In this document: positions 9,454 through 18,869 of the stretch, in pieces
Layout: every line of letters begins with the position of its first letter
Numbering within the stretch: position 1 is the stretch's first letter
Assembly (NCBI GenBank): GCA_002427105.1
Contig: DIPM01000035.1
Span: forward strand, 67,247 to 131,246
Source of the DNA: Marinilabiliaceae bacterium UBA5488
Lineage (GTDB): Bacteria > Bacteroidota > Bacteroidia > Bacteroidales > Marinilabiliaceae
Length of the DNA stretch: 64,000 nt
Reading direction: 5' to 3'
Position numbers and translations under genes: made by a program
The notes under the pieces: model-generated
What the model was told of the DNA's origin: nothing
Databases searched by the model: none
What the model saw: the letters and a program-made list of their open reading frames with translations, nothing else

Positions 9454-10740
9454 ATGATTCCATACAAGCAGGCATATAAAATGCTTGAGAAGTATCTTTC
9501 GAGACATCCTTTGCAGCACGGTGAACTTGGTAGTAGCATGAATACTGCTGTTGTTGTTGTGATACCGGCCTACAAGGAGGAGGACTACTTAGCTGCTACT
9601 CTTAATTCCTTGAAAAATTGCGAGCAGCCAAAGGGGAATATTAGGCTGGTGATAGTTTTAAATTCTTCGATCGATGATGAGAATCAGGAAGTAGAGATAA
9701 GACAAAAAGAACTGGCCCAAAAAGCTGCGGCTGATACTCCTTCCTGGCTTAGTGTGGATATTTTGGAAGCCTGGAGGCTTCCAAAAAAGCACTTTGGAGC
9801 AGGCCTGGCGCGCAGGATTGGCATGGATGCGGCAGCAGATCTTTTCTACAGAGAAAACAATCCCGACGGGATAATTGTCGCCCTTGATGCTGACACCACA
9901 GTTGAAAGGACTTATTTCAAGGCGATAGAAGAGTGGTTTTCAGTTCCCGGGCGCTCCGGTGCCAATATCTTTTTTGAGCATCCGATAGAGGGTGAGGAAT
10001 ATCCTGCCGCGATATACGAGGCAATAATCAAATATGAGCTGCATCTGCGCTATATGAAGCTGGCACATAGTTATGCAGGCTTTCTTTATCCTTTTCACTC
10101 GATGGGTTCGGCGATGGCAATGCGTGCCGTTTCTTATGCACGGGCCGGTGGAGTGCCCAGGAAGCAGGCCGGTGAAGACTTCTATTTTCTTCAAAAACTT
10201 ATCCCTTTAGGCGGCTTTGGCGAACTAAACAATTGCACTGTGTTTCCCTCTCCGCGCCTCTCCGACAGGGTTATTTTTGGTACGGGAGCAGCTATAACAG
10301 CTCATATTGGGGGGAGTGATCTGGCCGGATTAACATATAATATTCAGGCTTTTGAAGATTTAAAGCAGTTTTTTGAGGTGAAGGGCGAGTTGTTTGAAGT
10401 AGCTGTTGATGCATACGAAAGCTGGACTTACAAACTGAGCGGATCGATGCGTAGTTTTTTGCTTAATAGCGGCTTCTTTGATGAACTTGAGGTGATAAAA
10501 CGCGACTGCGCTACCCGTGCCGGGTTTGATAAGCGCTTTTTCGAGCTTTTTAATGCTTTTAAGGTGGTAAAATACCTAAACTATAGTCATGGTTATTTCT
10601 ATGAAAGGACTCCTGTTTTTGATATGGCAATCGAGCTTTCAGACAGGCTTGGCATAACAGATGAAGATTTGCTCTCAGAAAAGGAGCTTCTGCTGTCTTA
10701 TCGTAAGTATGAACGTGAAAATCCTTTGTTTGTCAATTAA
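9454..10740 (+). CDS. Family 2 (GT-A) glycosyltransferase, soluble
   Basis: 428 residues, no membrane segment or signal peptide. Residues about 30-50 give the GT-A start VVVIPAYKEEDYL, and a DxD-type metal/nucleotide-sugar site, ALDADTT, lies near residue 148. This is a GT2-like catalytic core, but the C-terminal half (about 230-428) resembles no family I can name. The gene stands alone behind the OmpH terminator and ends in an 8-bp tail-to-tail overlap with the next minus-strand gene. Donor and acceptor sugars are unknown. ATG at 9541 (MNTAVVVVIPAYK) is an alternative start. Confidence 0.8.
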   Translation: MIPYKQAYKMLEKYLSRHPLQHGELGSSMNTAVVVVIPAYKEEDYLAATLNSLKNCEQPKGNIRLVIVLNSSIDDENQEVEIRQKELAQKAAADTPSWLSVDILEAWRLPKKHFGAGLARRIGMDAAADLFYRENNPDGIIVALDADTTVERTYFKAIEEWFSVPGRSGANIFFEHPIEGEEYPAAIYEAIIKYELHLRYMKLAHSYAGFLYPFHSMGSAMAMRAVSYARAGGVPRKQAGEDFYFLQKLIPLGGFGELNNCTVFPSPRLSDRVIFGTGAAITAHIGGSDLAGLTYNIQAFEDLKQFFEVKGELFEVAVDAYESWTYKLSGSMRSFLLNSGFFDELEVIKRDCATRAGFDKRFFELFNAFKVVKYLNYSHGYFYERTPVFDMAIELSDRLGITDEDLLSEKELLLSYRKYERENPLFVN

Positions 10741-11053
10741 AACGGCGCATAGATATGTAGAAATCAAGCACGACCGTGATTAGGACGAATACTACCCAAT
10801 AGCTTCGCCCGTAATATATTGCTACGCAGGCTGCCGCTAAAGAAAGAGAACTGACAACCAGTATCAGGTGTTTTCGGTGATTTTCTGAGCTGCTGTTAGC
10901 CATATTATAGAGCCTGATTCCAAGTACAGGGATTAGACCTATTCCAAAGACTATATAAGAATAGTTCAAGCCCGCAATGTGCATAATAATTCCCGCAAGA
11001 ACTGCGGTCATCCCCAGCGAGTAGAGGCTTGTAAGGATTTGTGTCAACTTCAT
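10733..11053 (-). CDS. Small hypothetical multi-pass membrane protein
   Basis: 106 residues from ATG 11053. The same frame could be extended to a TTG at 11095, but the ATG version begins MKLTQILTSLYSLG and runs straight into a hydrophobic helix, which is more plausible. About four hydrophobic segments are visible (LYSLGMTAVLAGIIM, YIVFGIGLIPVLGI, LILVVSSLSLAAACV, WVVFVLITVVLDFYI). The gene lies 51 bp downstream of the DivIC-like gene and is probably co-transcribed with it. Function is not recognised. Confidence 0.75.
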   Translation of the reverse strand: MKLTQILTSLYSLGMTAVLAGIIMHIAGLNYSYIVFGIGLIPVLGIRLYNMANSSSENHRKHLILVVSSLSLAAACVAIYYGRSYWVVFVLITVVLDFYISMRRFN

Positions 11054-11104
11054 TATTCTAATTTCGTGTTTCGCTTTTGACTCAGCTTTAGCCAAAAATA
11101 ATAT

Positions 11105-11410
11105 TTACTCCTCTATAATTATAAACAGCTCCTCGTTGGGCTTTTTCATCAGATATTGTTCACGTGCGAATTTTTCAAGGTTCTCAGGGTTGCTTTTTAG
11201 CTCATCCATGCGCTTACGGTTTTCGTCAATCTCATGCTTGTAATGCTCTTTTTGCTTTTCCAAATCATTAATTCTGCGCGACAGATTCATCCTGTTGACC
11301 ATGTTGTTTTGGTCGAAAAAGAACAGCCATATAATAAAAAGCAGACCAGTCAACACATATTTGTTACGTATCAATGGAAGTATTACTTGTGCCTTTTCTT
11401 TCCAGCTCAT
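11105..11410 (-). CDS. DivIC/FtsB-like septum formation initiator protein
   Basis: 101 residues: a short cytoplasmic start, one transmembrane helix (about 18-33, YVLTGLLFIIWLFFF), then a heptad coiled coil (about 38-75) and the end motif EKFAREQYLMKKPNEE typical of the FtsB/DivIC family. These bitopic proteins form the FtsQ-FtsL-FtsB core of the divisome and regulate septal peptidoglycan synthesis. The membrane gene at 10733-11053 follows on the same strand. Confidence 0.88.
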   Translation of the reverse strand: MSWKEKAQVILPLIRNKYVLTGLLFIIWLFFFDQNNMVNRMNLSRRINDLEKQKEHYKHEIDENRKRMDELKSNPENLEKFAREQYLMKKPNEELFIIIEE

Positions 11411-11480
11411 TTTGTAAATCTATAAACGCTTGTTTTTAAATGCTCATCCTTAGACCCAAGCTTGCATTATCGACTTGATG

Positions 11481-11488
11481 CAAAAGTA
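11481..11488 (-). promoter_or_regulatory. Candidate -7 element for the DivIC-like gene
   Basis: Read on the minus strand this is TACTTTTG, an exact TAnnTTTG match 71 bp before the start codon. No clear -33 element was found. Confidence 0.45.
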
Positions 11489-11556
11489 GTAATTATTTCT
11501 AAGTTGGCTGCATTCTTTGTTAGTTAAGGGTAGTTACAGGCTTACAGTATTTAGGA

Positions 11557-12855
11557 TTAATCTCTTCTAACAGAGTTGATAAGTTCTGCGCCAATCAGTC
11601 TGTGGCTGCGGTCAGTCAGGTTCTTATAATAAACCAAAATCAGATAATCATTCTCAGTTTCGTAGAAGCTGTTTTCCAGAGGAAAGAGTTCTGCGGAGCT
11701 TTCACCTTGCTCAAGCGCAAGAAACTGATAGTTGTAGTATCCTTGTTTGAGAAGCAGGGACTTACGGTAGGCATTGATTGACGGGTCATAGCTCATTTCT
11801 GACGACTTGTTGAGCTGCCAGTCAGTCAAGGCTCCATTAAGGAAAATTTTCTTTGATAACAGAGGTCTTTCGCTATAAAGGCGAAAGTGAACAAAAAGGT
11901 AGTCGGCCTCCAGTTCATCATTATCTTTATCGTCAACTTCGATATAATATCGTCCATTGAGGTCTTGTCTGTACTGGTATGATGAAGGATTGCGGCTATA
12001 ATCGGGGACCACGGTGATGTGAAAATACGGGTCAACATATTGAATATCTTCAACACGGTCAGAAAAGAAGCGTGTAGAGCGAATATCAATATAGCGGAAC
12101 TCGTTTCCGCCTTCCATTTCAGTCTCGCGGGTGAAATTGAAATCCATTAGGTCGGCTCTGAAGAAGCGCGGCTTTAGGCCAGTTATAGCATTATCTGTTC
12201 TTCCATTCTGCAATATGCTAACCGATATTTCTTCATTGGGGTTGCTGATTGAAAATCCTTCGTGCTGAATTTCGAAATTTATCTCCTGCATTGAGGCGGT
12301 TGTAAGTCCATGCATCCGGTTTCGTATATAGGGGATAATCGTTACCATTGGCTCATTTACCATAAATTTTTTTCTCAGGACAGGCTGTTCGTAATCGAAG
12401 CCTTCAAACACCAGAAGCATATAATTGCCCGATATTAAAGGGCTTATAGATTGATTTGGGAAACTTAAGCTGTAATGGACGTAGTCAATCGTAGTATTGA
12501 AAGAATAGCTATAGTCAAGTATAGGGTTTATCGGGTTTCCTGAAATATAATCGGTGGGCATTAGCCTGGAAGGAATCCAGTCGGCATCGCAGTGAACAAT
12601 AGTGTATTGATAATTTTTAGTACTGCTTCCGAGCTCGTCAAAGGACAAAGTAAGTTGCTGGTCACTGTTTAGTCTGATCACGGGATAAGAAAGAGGCCAA
12701 TTGCTGCGGTGAAACTGCAGCGTTTTTAGGGCAGGCGAAATATATTCATTCAGGGCAGTTTGAGCAGAAAGGGAGGGATTCGCGAAGTTAAAAATTGCAA
12801 AAAATGAGCAAAATAATCTCAGGGTTTTTAAAGAAATATATCCGTAATTGTTCAT
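11557..12855 (-). CDS. Type IX secretion system plug-domain protein (DUF5103)
   Basis: 432 residues from ATG 12855; a longer version from ATG 12909 is possible. The shorter start gives a normal signal peptide (MNNYGYISLKTLRLFCSFFA ending near SLSAQ). The mature protein has the DUF5103 pattern: EYISPALKTLQFHR, then LTLSFDELGSSTKNYQYTIV, HCDADW and IVTIIPYIRNRMHGL-like strands. In the SprA translocon structure a DUF5103 protein plugs the periplasmic side of the pore. This suggests a periplasmic gate for the T9SS translocon. It is transcribed divergently from nqrA and is not linked to other T9SS genes. Confidence 0.85.
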   Translation of the reverse strand: MNNYGYISLKTLRLFCSFFAIFNFANPSLSAQTALNEYISPALKTLQFHRSNWPLSYPVIRLNSDQQLTLSFDELGSSTKNYQYTIVHCDADWIPSRLMPTDYISGNPINPILDYSYSFNTTIDYVHYSLSFPNQSISPLISGNYMLLVFEGFDYEQPVLRKKFMVNEPMVTIIPYIRNRMHGLTTASMQEINFEIQHEGFSISNPNEEISVSILQNGRTDNAITGLKPRFFRADLMDFNFTRETEMEGGNEFRYIDIRSTRFFSDRVEDIQYVDPYFHITVVPDYSRNPSSYQYRQDLNGRYYIEVDDKDNDELEADYLFVHFRLYSERPLLSKKIFLNGALTDWQLNKSSEMSYDPSINAYRKSLLLKQGYYNYQFLALEQGESSAELFPLENSFYETENDYLILVYYKNLTDRSHRLIGAELINSVRRD

Positions 12856-12959
12856 GATTAAGCTCTTAGCTATATTTAAGACCTTTATGTATGAATTATT
12901 CGTACTCATAATGAACTAGTTTATCTTTTACAATAATATGGAAAACTTATAATTTTATG

Positions 12960-12967
12960 TAATTTTG
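12960..12967 (+). promoter_or_regulatory. Promoter -7 element for the nqr operon
   Basis: TAATTTTG matches TAnnTTTG exactly, 27 bp before the nqrA start codon. The -33 region is AT-rich without a clear TTTG. Confidence 0.6.
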
Positions 12968-12993
12968 GGGGCAAATTATAATACAATTCAAGT

Positions 12994-14340
12994 ATGTCTG
13001 AGGTGATAAAAATAAAGAAAGGGCTTAATATTCCCCTTGAAGGAAAGGCCGAAATGGTTTTCGGACAAGCTCAGTTGCCTGGTCTATTTGCCATTAAGCC
13101 TGTTGACTTTCATGGCTTGACGCCAAAGATGGTGGTTGCGGAGGGTGATTCGGTAAAGATAGGTTCGGTATTGTTTCACGACAAGTATCATCCTGAAATT
13201 AAGGTTGTTTCGCCCGTTAGCGGTAGAGTTAAAACTATTAACAGAGGCGAGCGTCGTCGTATTCTGGAAGTTGTTTTAGAAAACGACAATAAGGATGAGA
13301 GCCTTGACTTTGGCAAATCCGATCCTGCTACTATGGATAGGGAGGCTATAGTTGGCAAGCTCCTTGAAGGAGGTGCCTGGCCGTATTTGCGTCAGCGCCC
13401 TTATGATATTCTGGCTAATCCATCTGACACTCCCAAGGCTATTTTTGTATCCGGTTTTGATTCATCACCTCTTGCTCCGGATTATGACTTTGTTTTGACC
13501 GGACAGGAAGAGGCTTTTAAAGTCGGTGTTGAGGTTTTGAAGAAGCTTGCTGCTGTTGTGCATATCGGGATAAGTGCCGAATCAGCATCAAAGGTTTACA
13601 ATAGTCTGCAGGGGGTTACTCTTAACAGTTTTACGGGGCCTCATCCTGCTGGTAATGTTGGCGTACAGATTCATCATGTTTCTCCAATTAATAAGGGTGA
13701 AAAGGTTTGGGTAATAAATCCTCAGGAGATTGTATCCATCGGAAATTTGTTTGTTCAGGGCAAGCATGATTTTTCTCGTGTAATAGCAGTGACAGGTTCG
13801 GAAGTTTTGAAACCTCTATACTTGCGTTACCGTCTTGGAGCTTCTGTAGTTGAGATTTTGAAGGATAATATTGGGGAAGGTTCACTTCGCGTAATTTCGG
13901 GCAATGTGTTGACCGGTACAAACATCGGAACCGATGGCTATCTTGGCTTTTACCATTCGCAGCTTTGCGTTATTCCCGAAGGTGATGACTATGAGTTTCT
14001 GGGTTGGGCTAGTCTCGGCTTTGGCAAATTTAGTGTTTCACGCAGCTTCTTCAGTTGGATATGCAAGAATAAAAAATATAGGCTAAATGCTAATTTGCAT
14101 GGATCTGAGCGTGCCATCGTGGTTTCAGGTCAATTCGAGAAGGTTGTTCCTATGGACATTCTTCCCGAGCAGCTCATTAAGGCCATCTTAGCCGAAGATA
14201 TTGATAAAATGGAGCAGTTAGGTCTCTATGAAATTGTAGAAGAAGATATCGCACTCTGCGAGTTTGTTGACACTTCAAAGATGGAACTTCAGGCTATTGT
14301 GCGTGATGGGATTAATCTTATGATGAAAGAACTGGGCTAA
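12994..14340 (+). CDS. nqrA: Na+-translocating NADH:quinone reductase subunit A
   Basis: 448 residues, the usual NqrA length. It starts VIKIKKGLNIPLEGKAE and contains the GLTPKMVVAEGDSVKIG segment of the barrel-sandwich domain. NqrA is a peripheral, cofactor-free subunit on the cytoplasmic side that contributes to the ubiquinone site formed with NqrB. First gene of the nqrABCDEF operon; nqrB starts 23 bp downstream. Confidence 0.97.
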   Translation: MSEVIKIKKGLNIPLEGKAEMVFGQAQLPGLFAIKPVDFHGLTPKMVVAEGDSVKIGSVLFHDKYHPEIKVVSPVSGRVKTINRGERRRILEVVLENDNKDESLDFGKSDPATMDREAIVGKLLEGGAWPYLRQRPYDILANPSDTPKAIFVSGFDSSPLAPDYDFVLTGQEEAFKVGVEVLKKLAAVVHIGISAESASKVYNSLQGVTLNSFTGPHPAGNVGVQIHHVSPINKGEKVWVINPQEIVSIGNLFVQGKHDFSRVIAVTGSEVLKPLYLRYRLGASVVEILKDNIGEGSLRVISGNVLTGTNIGTDGYLGFYHSQLCVIPEGDDYEFLGWASLGFGKFSVSRSFFSWICKNKKYRLNANLHGSERAIVVSGQFEKVVPMDILPEQLIKAILAEDIDKMEQLGLYEIVEEDIALCEFVDTSKMELQAIVRDGINLMMKELG

Positions 14341-14363
14341 TTCAAAAAAATAAATAATTTCTA

Positions 14364-15527
14364 ATGAAGGGTTTAAGAAAATATCTGGATAATATCAAAC
14401 CTCACTTCTCAAAGGGAGGAAGGTTTGCTGCGCTACATTCCACCTTCGACGCATTCGAAACGTTCTTGTTCGTTCCTAATACCACCGCCAAAAGCGGGGT
14501 GCATATGCGTGATGCTATGGATATGAAGCGCACCATGATTATTGTGGTACTCTCGCTGGTTCCCGCGCTGCTGTTCGGTATATGGAATACCGGATATCAG
14601 CATTACCTTACATTGGGTCAGGATGCTGCATTCTGGACTTGTGTATGGCACGGGTTTGTCAGGGTCTTACCGATAATCATCGTGTCTTATGTTACAGGTC
14701 TGGCAATTGAATTTATAGCTGCTCAGATACGCGGTCATGAAGTTAACGAAGGATTTCTGGTTACGGGAATGTTGATTCCTCTGGTTCTTCCTGTTGATAT
14801 CCCGTTGTGGATGGTGGCATTAGCTACGGCTTTTGCAGTTATTTTAGGAAAAGAAGTATTTGGTGGAACCGGAATGAATATTTGGAATCCAGCCTTGCTG
14901 GCTCGAGCCTTCCTTTTCTTTGCCTATCCTGCTCATATTTCGGGTAGTATGGTTTGGATTTCGGGACTTGCAGAGATGCCCGGCATTGATGCAACAACAG
15001 GCGCTACAGCCCTGGGTGTTGCTGCTACCGGCGGCACTGTAAGTTATTCTCTTCTGGAGAGCTTTATTGGAGCTATCCCCGGCTCAATCGGGGAGACATC
15101 TACTCTTGCAATATTAATAGGTGCAGCGCTTTTGATTTTCACTGGCGTGGGAAGCTGGAAAGTTATGTTTTCAGTTGCTGCCGGAGGCTATCTGATGGCT
15201 CTCTTGTTTAATGTGGTGGGTGCTGAAAGTTCAAATGGATTGATGCATATCCCGGCTCTTCAGCATTTATGCCTGGGGGGCTTTGCTTTCGGGGCTGTAT
15301 TTATGGCCACAGACCCTGTGTCGTCCTCTCGTACAGAAACCGGGAAGTGGGTTTACGGATTTTTGATAGGAGTATTGGCAATATTAATCCGTGTGATAAA
15401 CCCTGCATACCCCGAAGGTATGATGCTTTCAATTTTGTTGATGAATACTTTTGCTCCGCTTATTGACTATTTCGTAGTTGATGCTAATATTAAGCGGCGG
15501 GCAAAACGGGCATTGGTAAAAGCGTAA
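14364..15527 (+). CDS. nqrB: Na+-NQR subunit B
   Basis: 387 residues, about ten transmembrane helices. The flavinylation site is visible as TTGAT with Thr215 as the expected covalent FMN acceptor. The segment GKEVFGGTGMNIWNPALLAR is strongly conserved in NqrB/RnfD. NqrB is the core of the sodium channel and binds riboflavin and quinone. ApbE, which attaches the FMN, is encoded at the end of the cluster. Confidence 0.97.
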   Translation: MKGLRKYLDNIKPHFSKGGRFAALHSTFDAFETFLFVPNTTAKSGVHMRDAMDMKRTMIIVVLSLVPALLFGIWNTGYQHYLTLGQDAAFWTCVWHGFVRVLPIIIVSYVTGLAIEFIAAQIRGHEVNEGFLVTGMLIPLVLPVDIPLWMVALATAFAVILGKEVFGGTGMNIWNPALLARAFLFFAYPAHISGSMVWISGLAEMPGIDATTGATALGVAATGGTVSYSLLESFIGAIPGSIGETSTLAILIGAALLIFTGVGSWKVMFSVAAGGYLMALLFNVVGAESSNGLMHIPALQHLCLGGFAFGAVFMATDPVSSSRTETGKWVYGFLIGVLAILIRVINPAYPEGMMLSILLMNTFAPLIDYFVVDANIKRRAKRALVKA

Positions 15528-15547
15528 ACAAATAAAATTATAAGCAG

Positions 15548-16261
15548 ATGAATAAAGAAGGAAATGGCTATACATTGATCTACGCTTCTGTGCTGGTGAT
15601 TGTGGTTGCGGCCTTGCTTGCCTTTGTTGCAACTTCGCTAAAGCCTTTGCAGGATAGAAATGAAATGGTAGCAAAGAAAATTGACATTCTTAAATCTATC
15701 AATATAGACTCTGACGCCGCTAATGCTGAAGAGATTTATGAGAAAATAATCGGAGACAAGAGTTATATTGTCAATTTCAAGGGTGAGAAGGTTGAAGGGG
15801 TTGCCTTCAATGTTAGTCTAGCCGATGAGAACCGCAAGCCGGTTGAAGAACGCCTATTGCCTGTCTTCGAGGCAAGCTTGGAAGATGACGTTGTTAAATA
15901 TGTCATAGAACTACGCGGCAACGGTTTATGGGGTCCTATCTGGGGATATATTGCCATTAATGATGATGGTAATACTCTTTATGGAGCCACCTTTTCGCAC
16001 AAAGGCGAAACTCCGGGCTTAGGTGCTGAGATAGCGGGAGATAATTTTCAGGATCAATTTCCGGGGAAGCAAATCTTCGAAAACGGGAAGAACAGAAGTA
16101 TTGATGTTGTCAAAGGCGGTGCTGACCCCAACAACAAGCATGAGGTTGACGGAATTTCTGGTGGTACCATAACCTCAAACGGACTTTCAAATATGCTGGA
16201 TGAATACTTTATCGGGTATGAGTCATTCTTAAAAAATATAGAAAGGAGTAGCCATGAGTAA
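15548..16261 (+). CDS. nqrC: Na+-NQR subunit C
   Basis: 237 residues: one N-terminal transmembrane helix (about 9-30), then a periplasmic FMN-binding domain. GLWGPIWGYIA and GETPGLGAEI are family hallmarks. The flavinylation motif is DGISGGT, with Thr207 as the expected FMN acceptor; the usual Ala before the Thr is Gly here. Ends overlapping nqrD by 8 bp (16254-16261), so the two are translationally coupled. Confidence 0.96.
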   Translation: MNKEGNGYTLIYASVLVIVVAALLAFVATSLKPLQDRNEMVAKKIDILKSINIDSDAANAEEIYEKIIGDKSYIVNFKGEKVEGVAFNVSLADENRKPVEERLLPVFEASLEDDVVKYVIELRGNGLWGPIWGYIAINDDGNTLYGATFSHKGETPGLGAEIAGDNFQDQFPGKQIFENGKNRSIDVVKGGADPNNKHEVDGISGGTITSNGLSNMLDEYFIGYESFLKNIERSSHE

Positions 16262-16913
16262 GCAAAACGAACCTTTGTTTTCTGCAAAGAACCTCAAATT
16301 ATTAACAAGCCCTATGGGCGTACAGAATCCGATTACGGTTCAGGTTCTGGGTATATGTTCTGCTCTCGCGGTTACAGCAAAGTTAGAGCCTGCAATTGTT
16401 ATGTCAATATCAGTAATTCTGGTAGTGGCTTTTTCTAATGTTGTAATTTCTTTGATACGTAATAGTATTCCTCCGCGGATCAGGATTATTGTCCAACTGG
16501 TTGTGGTTGCCGCACTGGTTATAGTGGTTGATCAAATTCTGAAGGCCTATTCTTATGAAGTTAGTAAGCAGCTTTCTGTGTTTGTTGGTTTGATTATCAC
16601 AAACTGTATTGTTATGGGACGCCTTGAGGCCTTCGCCATGGCTAACAAGCCCTGGCCTTCCTTCCTGGATGGAATTGGAAATGGTGCCGGCTATGGGATT
16701 ATCCTTGTTATTGTAGCTGTTGTGCGCGAATTGTTTGGTACCGGGGTGCTCACTCTTCCTGTATTCGGTGAGGTTCAGATCATCCCTCAGCTGTTTTACG
16801 ATATGGGATATGTCAACAATGGCTTAATGATATTGCCGCCAATGGCATTGATTATAGTCGGACTAATTATTTGGGTGCAACGTGCCCGTAACAAGGAACT
16901 AATAGAGTCGTAA
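16254..16913 (+). CDS. nqrD: Na+-NQR subunit D
   Basis: 219 residues, about six transmembrane helices. Cys35 (VLGICSALAV) and Cys118 (IITNCIVMGR) are the residues that, with their NqrE counterparts, bind the intramembrane iron centre. GIGNGAGYGIILV is conserved in NqrD/RnfE. The start overlaps the nqrC end by 8 bp. Confidence 0.96.
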   Translation: MSKQNEPLFSAKNLKLLTSPMGVQNPITVQVLGICSALAVTAKLEPAIVMSISVILVVAFSNVVISLIRNSIPPRIRIIVQLVVVAALVIVVDQILKAYSYEVSKQLSVFVGLIITNCIVMGRLEAFAMANKPWPSFLDGIGNGAGYGIILVIVAVVRELFGTGVLTLPVFGEVQIIPQLFYDMGYVNNGLMILPPMALIIVGLIIWVQRARNKELIES

Positions 16914-16940
16914 CAAGGCCTAATACTTAAGCTTTTCAAA

Positions 16941-17558
16941 ATGGAAAATTTACTTAATATATTTGTCAAGTCCATTTTTGTTGACAATATGATTTTTGCT
17001 TACTTCCTGGGTATGTGTTCATACCTGGCAGTATCAAAAACTGTAAAGACGTCGTTCGGACTTGGAATTGCAGTTGTTTTTGTTCTTGGTATCACCGTTC
17101 CTTTAAACTGGCTGCTTGAAAACTATGTGCTCTCTGCCGGGGCTCTTTCATGGTTGGGCGAAGGATTCGCGGATCTTGATCTTAGTTTTCTCAGCTTCAT
17201 CATGTTTATTGCTGTGATAGCTGCATTTACTCAAATACTAGAAATGGTGGTCGAGAAGTTTGCCCCTGCTTTATACAACTCTTTGGGGATATTTCTTCCT
17301 CTGATAGCTGTTAACTGCGCTATTATGGGCGGGTCTCTTTTTATGCAGGAAAGAGCTTATGCCACAATAGCTGAAGCTACCGTGTTCGGTTTCGGTTCGG
17401 GCATTGGGTGGCTGCTTGCCATAGTCGGTATTGCCGCGATTCGTGAGAAAATAAAATACTCGAATGTTCCGGCGCCTTTAAGAGGGCTTGGTATTACATT
17501 TATCATAACCGGTATGATGGCCATAGCATTTATGAGCTTTATGGGTATTCAGCTATAA
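16941..17558 (+). CDS. nqrE: Na+-NQR subunit E
   Basis: 205 residues, about six transmembrane helices. Cys26 (FLGMCSYLAV) and Cys126 (AVNCAIMGG) are the conserved ligands that complete the intramembrane iron site with NqrD. FGFGSGIGWLLAI is a family signature. It is placed 27 bp after nqrD and 26 bp before nqrF. Confidence 0.96.
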   Translation: MENLLNIFVKSIFVDNMIFAYFLGMCSYLAVSKTVKTSFGLGIAVVFVLGITVPLNWLLENYVLSAGALSWLGEGFADLDLSFLSFIMFIAVIAAFTQILEMVVEKFAPALYNSLGIFLPLIAVNCAIMGGSLFMQERAYATIAEATVFGFGSGIGWLLAIVGIAAIREKIKYSNVPAPLRGLGITFIITGMMAIAFMSFMGIQL

Positions 17559-17584
17559 TCAGAACGAGATAAAATCAAATAATA

Positions 17585-18850
17585 ATGGATCTATATTTTT
17601 TAGCAATTCAAGGTTCAATAATTCTTGCTGCTGTTGTTGCCTTCTTCCTGGTCATATTTTTGCTGGTGGTCGTACTCTTGTATATTAAAGCAAAACTGAC
17701 ACCTGAAGGAAAAGTGACTATACGGATTAATGATGGTGAACGCGAGTTAGAGGTTGCACCCGGTCAGACTCTTTTATCGGCACTTGGAAACAGTAAGATA
17801 TTTCTCCCCTCAGCTTGTGGTGGAGGTGGAACTTGTGCGATGTGTCGTTGCCAGGTTCCCGATGGAGCCGGTTCAATTCTTGCCACAGAGACAGGTTTCT
17901 TTACCCGTAAAGAGCAAGCTGCCGACTGGCGTTTGGCCTGTCAGGTCAAGGTGCGTGAGGATATTAACATGAAGATTCCTCAAGAGATTCTGGGAATCAA
18001 AAAATGGGAATGTACCGTTATTTCGAATAAAAACGTTGCTACCTATATCAAGGAGTTTGTTGTTAAACTTCCGGAGGGCGAGTATCTTGACTTCAAATCC
18101 GGCGGATATATTCAAATCGATGTTCCTAAGATTGAAGTTGATTTTAAAGACTTCGACATTGATGAAAAGTATCGTGAGGACTGGGATAAGTTCAAGATGT
18201 TCGATTTGAAGATGAAGAACCCTGAGCCTACCTATCGTGCATACTCTATGGCTAACCACCCGGCAGAAGGAAATATTGTAATGCTTAACATACGTATTGC
18301 AACTCCTCCTTTTGACAGAGTTAACGGTGGTTTTATGAAGCTTAATCCCGGTATTTGTTCCTCATATATCTTCTCGCTTAAACCAGGCGATAAGGTCTAT
18401 GTTTCAGGACCCTACGGAGAATTCTTCCTTAAAGATACCGACCGTGAAATGATGTTTATAGGCGGAGGTGCCGGTATGGCTCCTATGCGTTCTCACCTTT
18501 TCCACCTTTTCCATACCTTGAAAACCGGCCGTAAGGTTACTTTCTGGTACGGGGCTCGCTCGGTTAAGGAGATATTTTACGAAGAACATTTTAGGGAAAT
18601 AGAAAAGCAGTTTCCTAATTTTAAATTTACCATAGGTCTTTCTGAGCCTCTTCCTGATGATAAATGGGACGGCCCTGTAGGCTTTATTCACCAGGTTATT
18701 TTTGATAATTACCTTATCAAACATCCGGAGCCTGAGGATATTGAGTACTATCTTTGTGGTCCCCCGATGATGAACTCCTCTGTTAATAAGATGCTTTACG
18801 ATTTGGGCGTGCCCGATGAGATGATTGCTTTTGACGATTTTGGTTCTTAG
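17585..18850 (+). CDS. nqrF: Na+-NQR subunit F, NADH dehydrogenase
   Basis: 421 residues, the electron entry point of the complex. One N-terminal transmembrane helix (about 10-34) is followed by a 2Fe-2S ferredoxin domain with Cys78, Cys84, Cys87 and Cys119. Next comes a ferredoxin-NADP reductase-like FAD domain (TYRAYSMAN, about 218-226) and an NADH domain (GGGAGMAPMRSH; CGPPMM). It oxidises NADH and passes electrons to the iron centre. Last structural gene of the operon. Confidence 0.97.
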   Translation: MDLYFLAIQGSIILAAVVAFFLVIFLLVVVLLYIKAKLTPEGKVTIRINDGERELEVAPGQTLLSALGNSKIFLPSACGGGGTCAMCRCQVPDGAGSILATETGFFTRKEQAADWRLACQVKVREDINMKIPQEILGIKKWECTVISNKNVATYIKEFVVKLPEGEYLDFKSGGYIQIDVPKIEVDFKDFDIDEKYREDWDKFKMFDLKMKNPEPTYRAYSMANHPAEGNIVMLNIRIATPPFDRVNGGFMKLNPGICSSYIFSLKPGDKVYVSGPYGEFFLKDTDREMMFIGGGAGMAPMRSHLFHLFHTLKTGRKVTFWYGARSVKEIFYEEHFREIEKQFPNFKFTIGLSEPLPDDKWDGPVGFIHQVIFDNYLIKHPEPEDIEYYLCGPPMMNSSVNKMLYDLGVPDEMIAFDDFGS

Positions 18851-18869
18851 TTTATAAAATAATGAAGAG

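Noticed and set aside
12910..12993. Search for a Rex operator at the nqr promoter
   Set aside because: No TTGTGAA/TTCACAA palindrome or close variant was seen.
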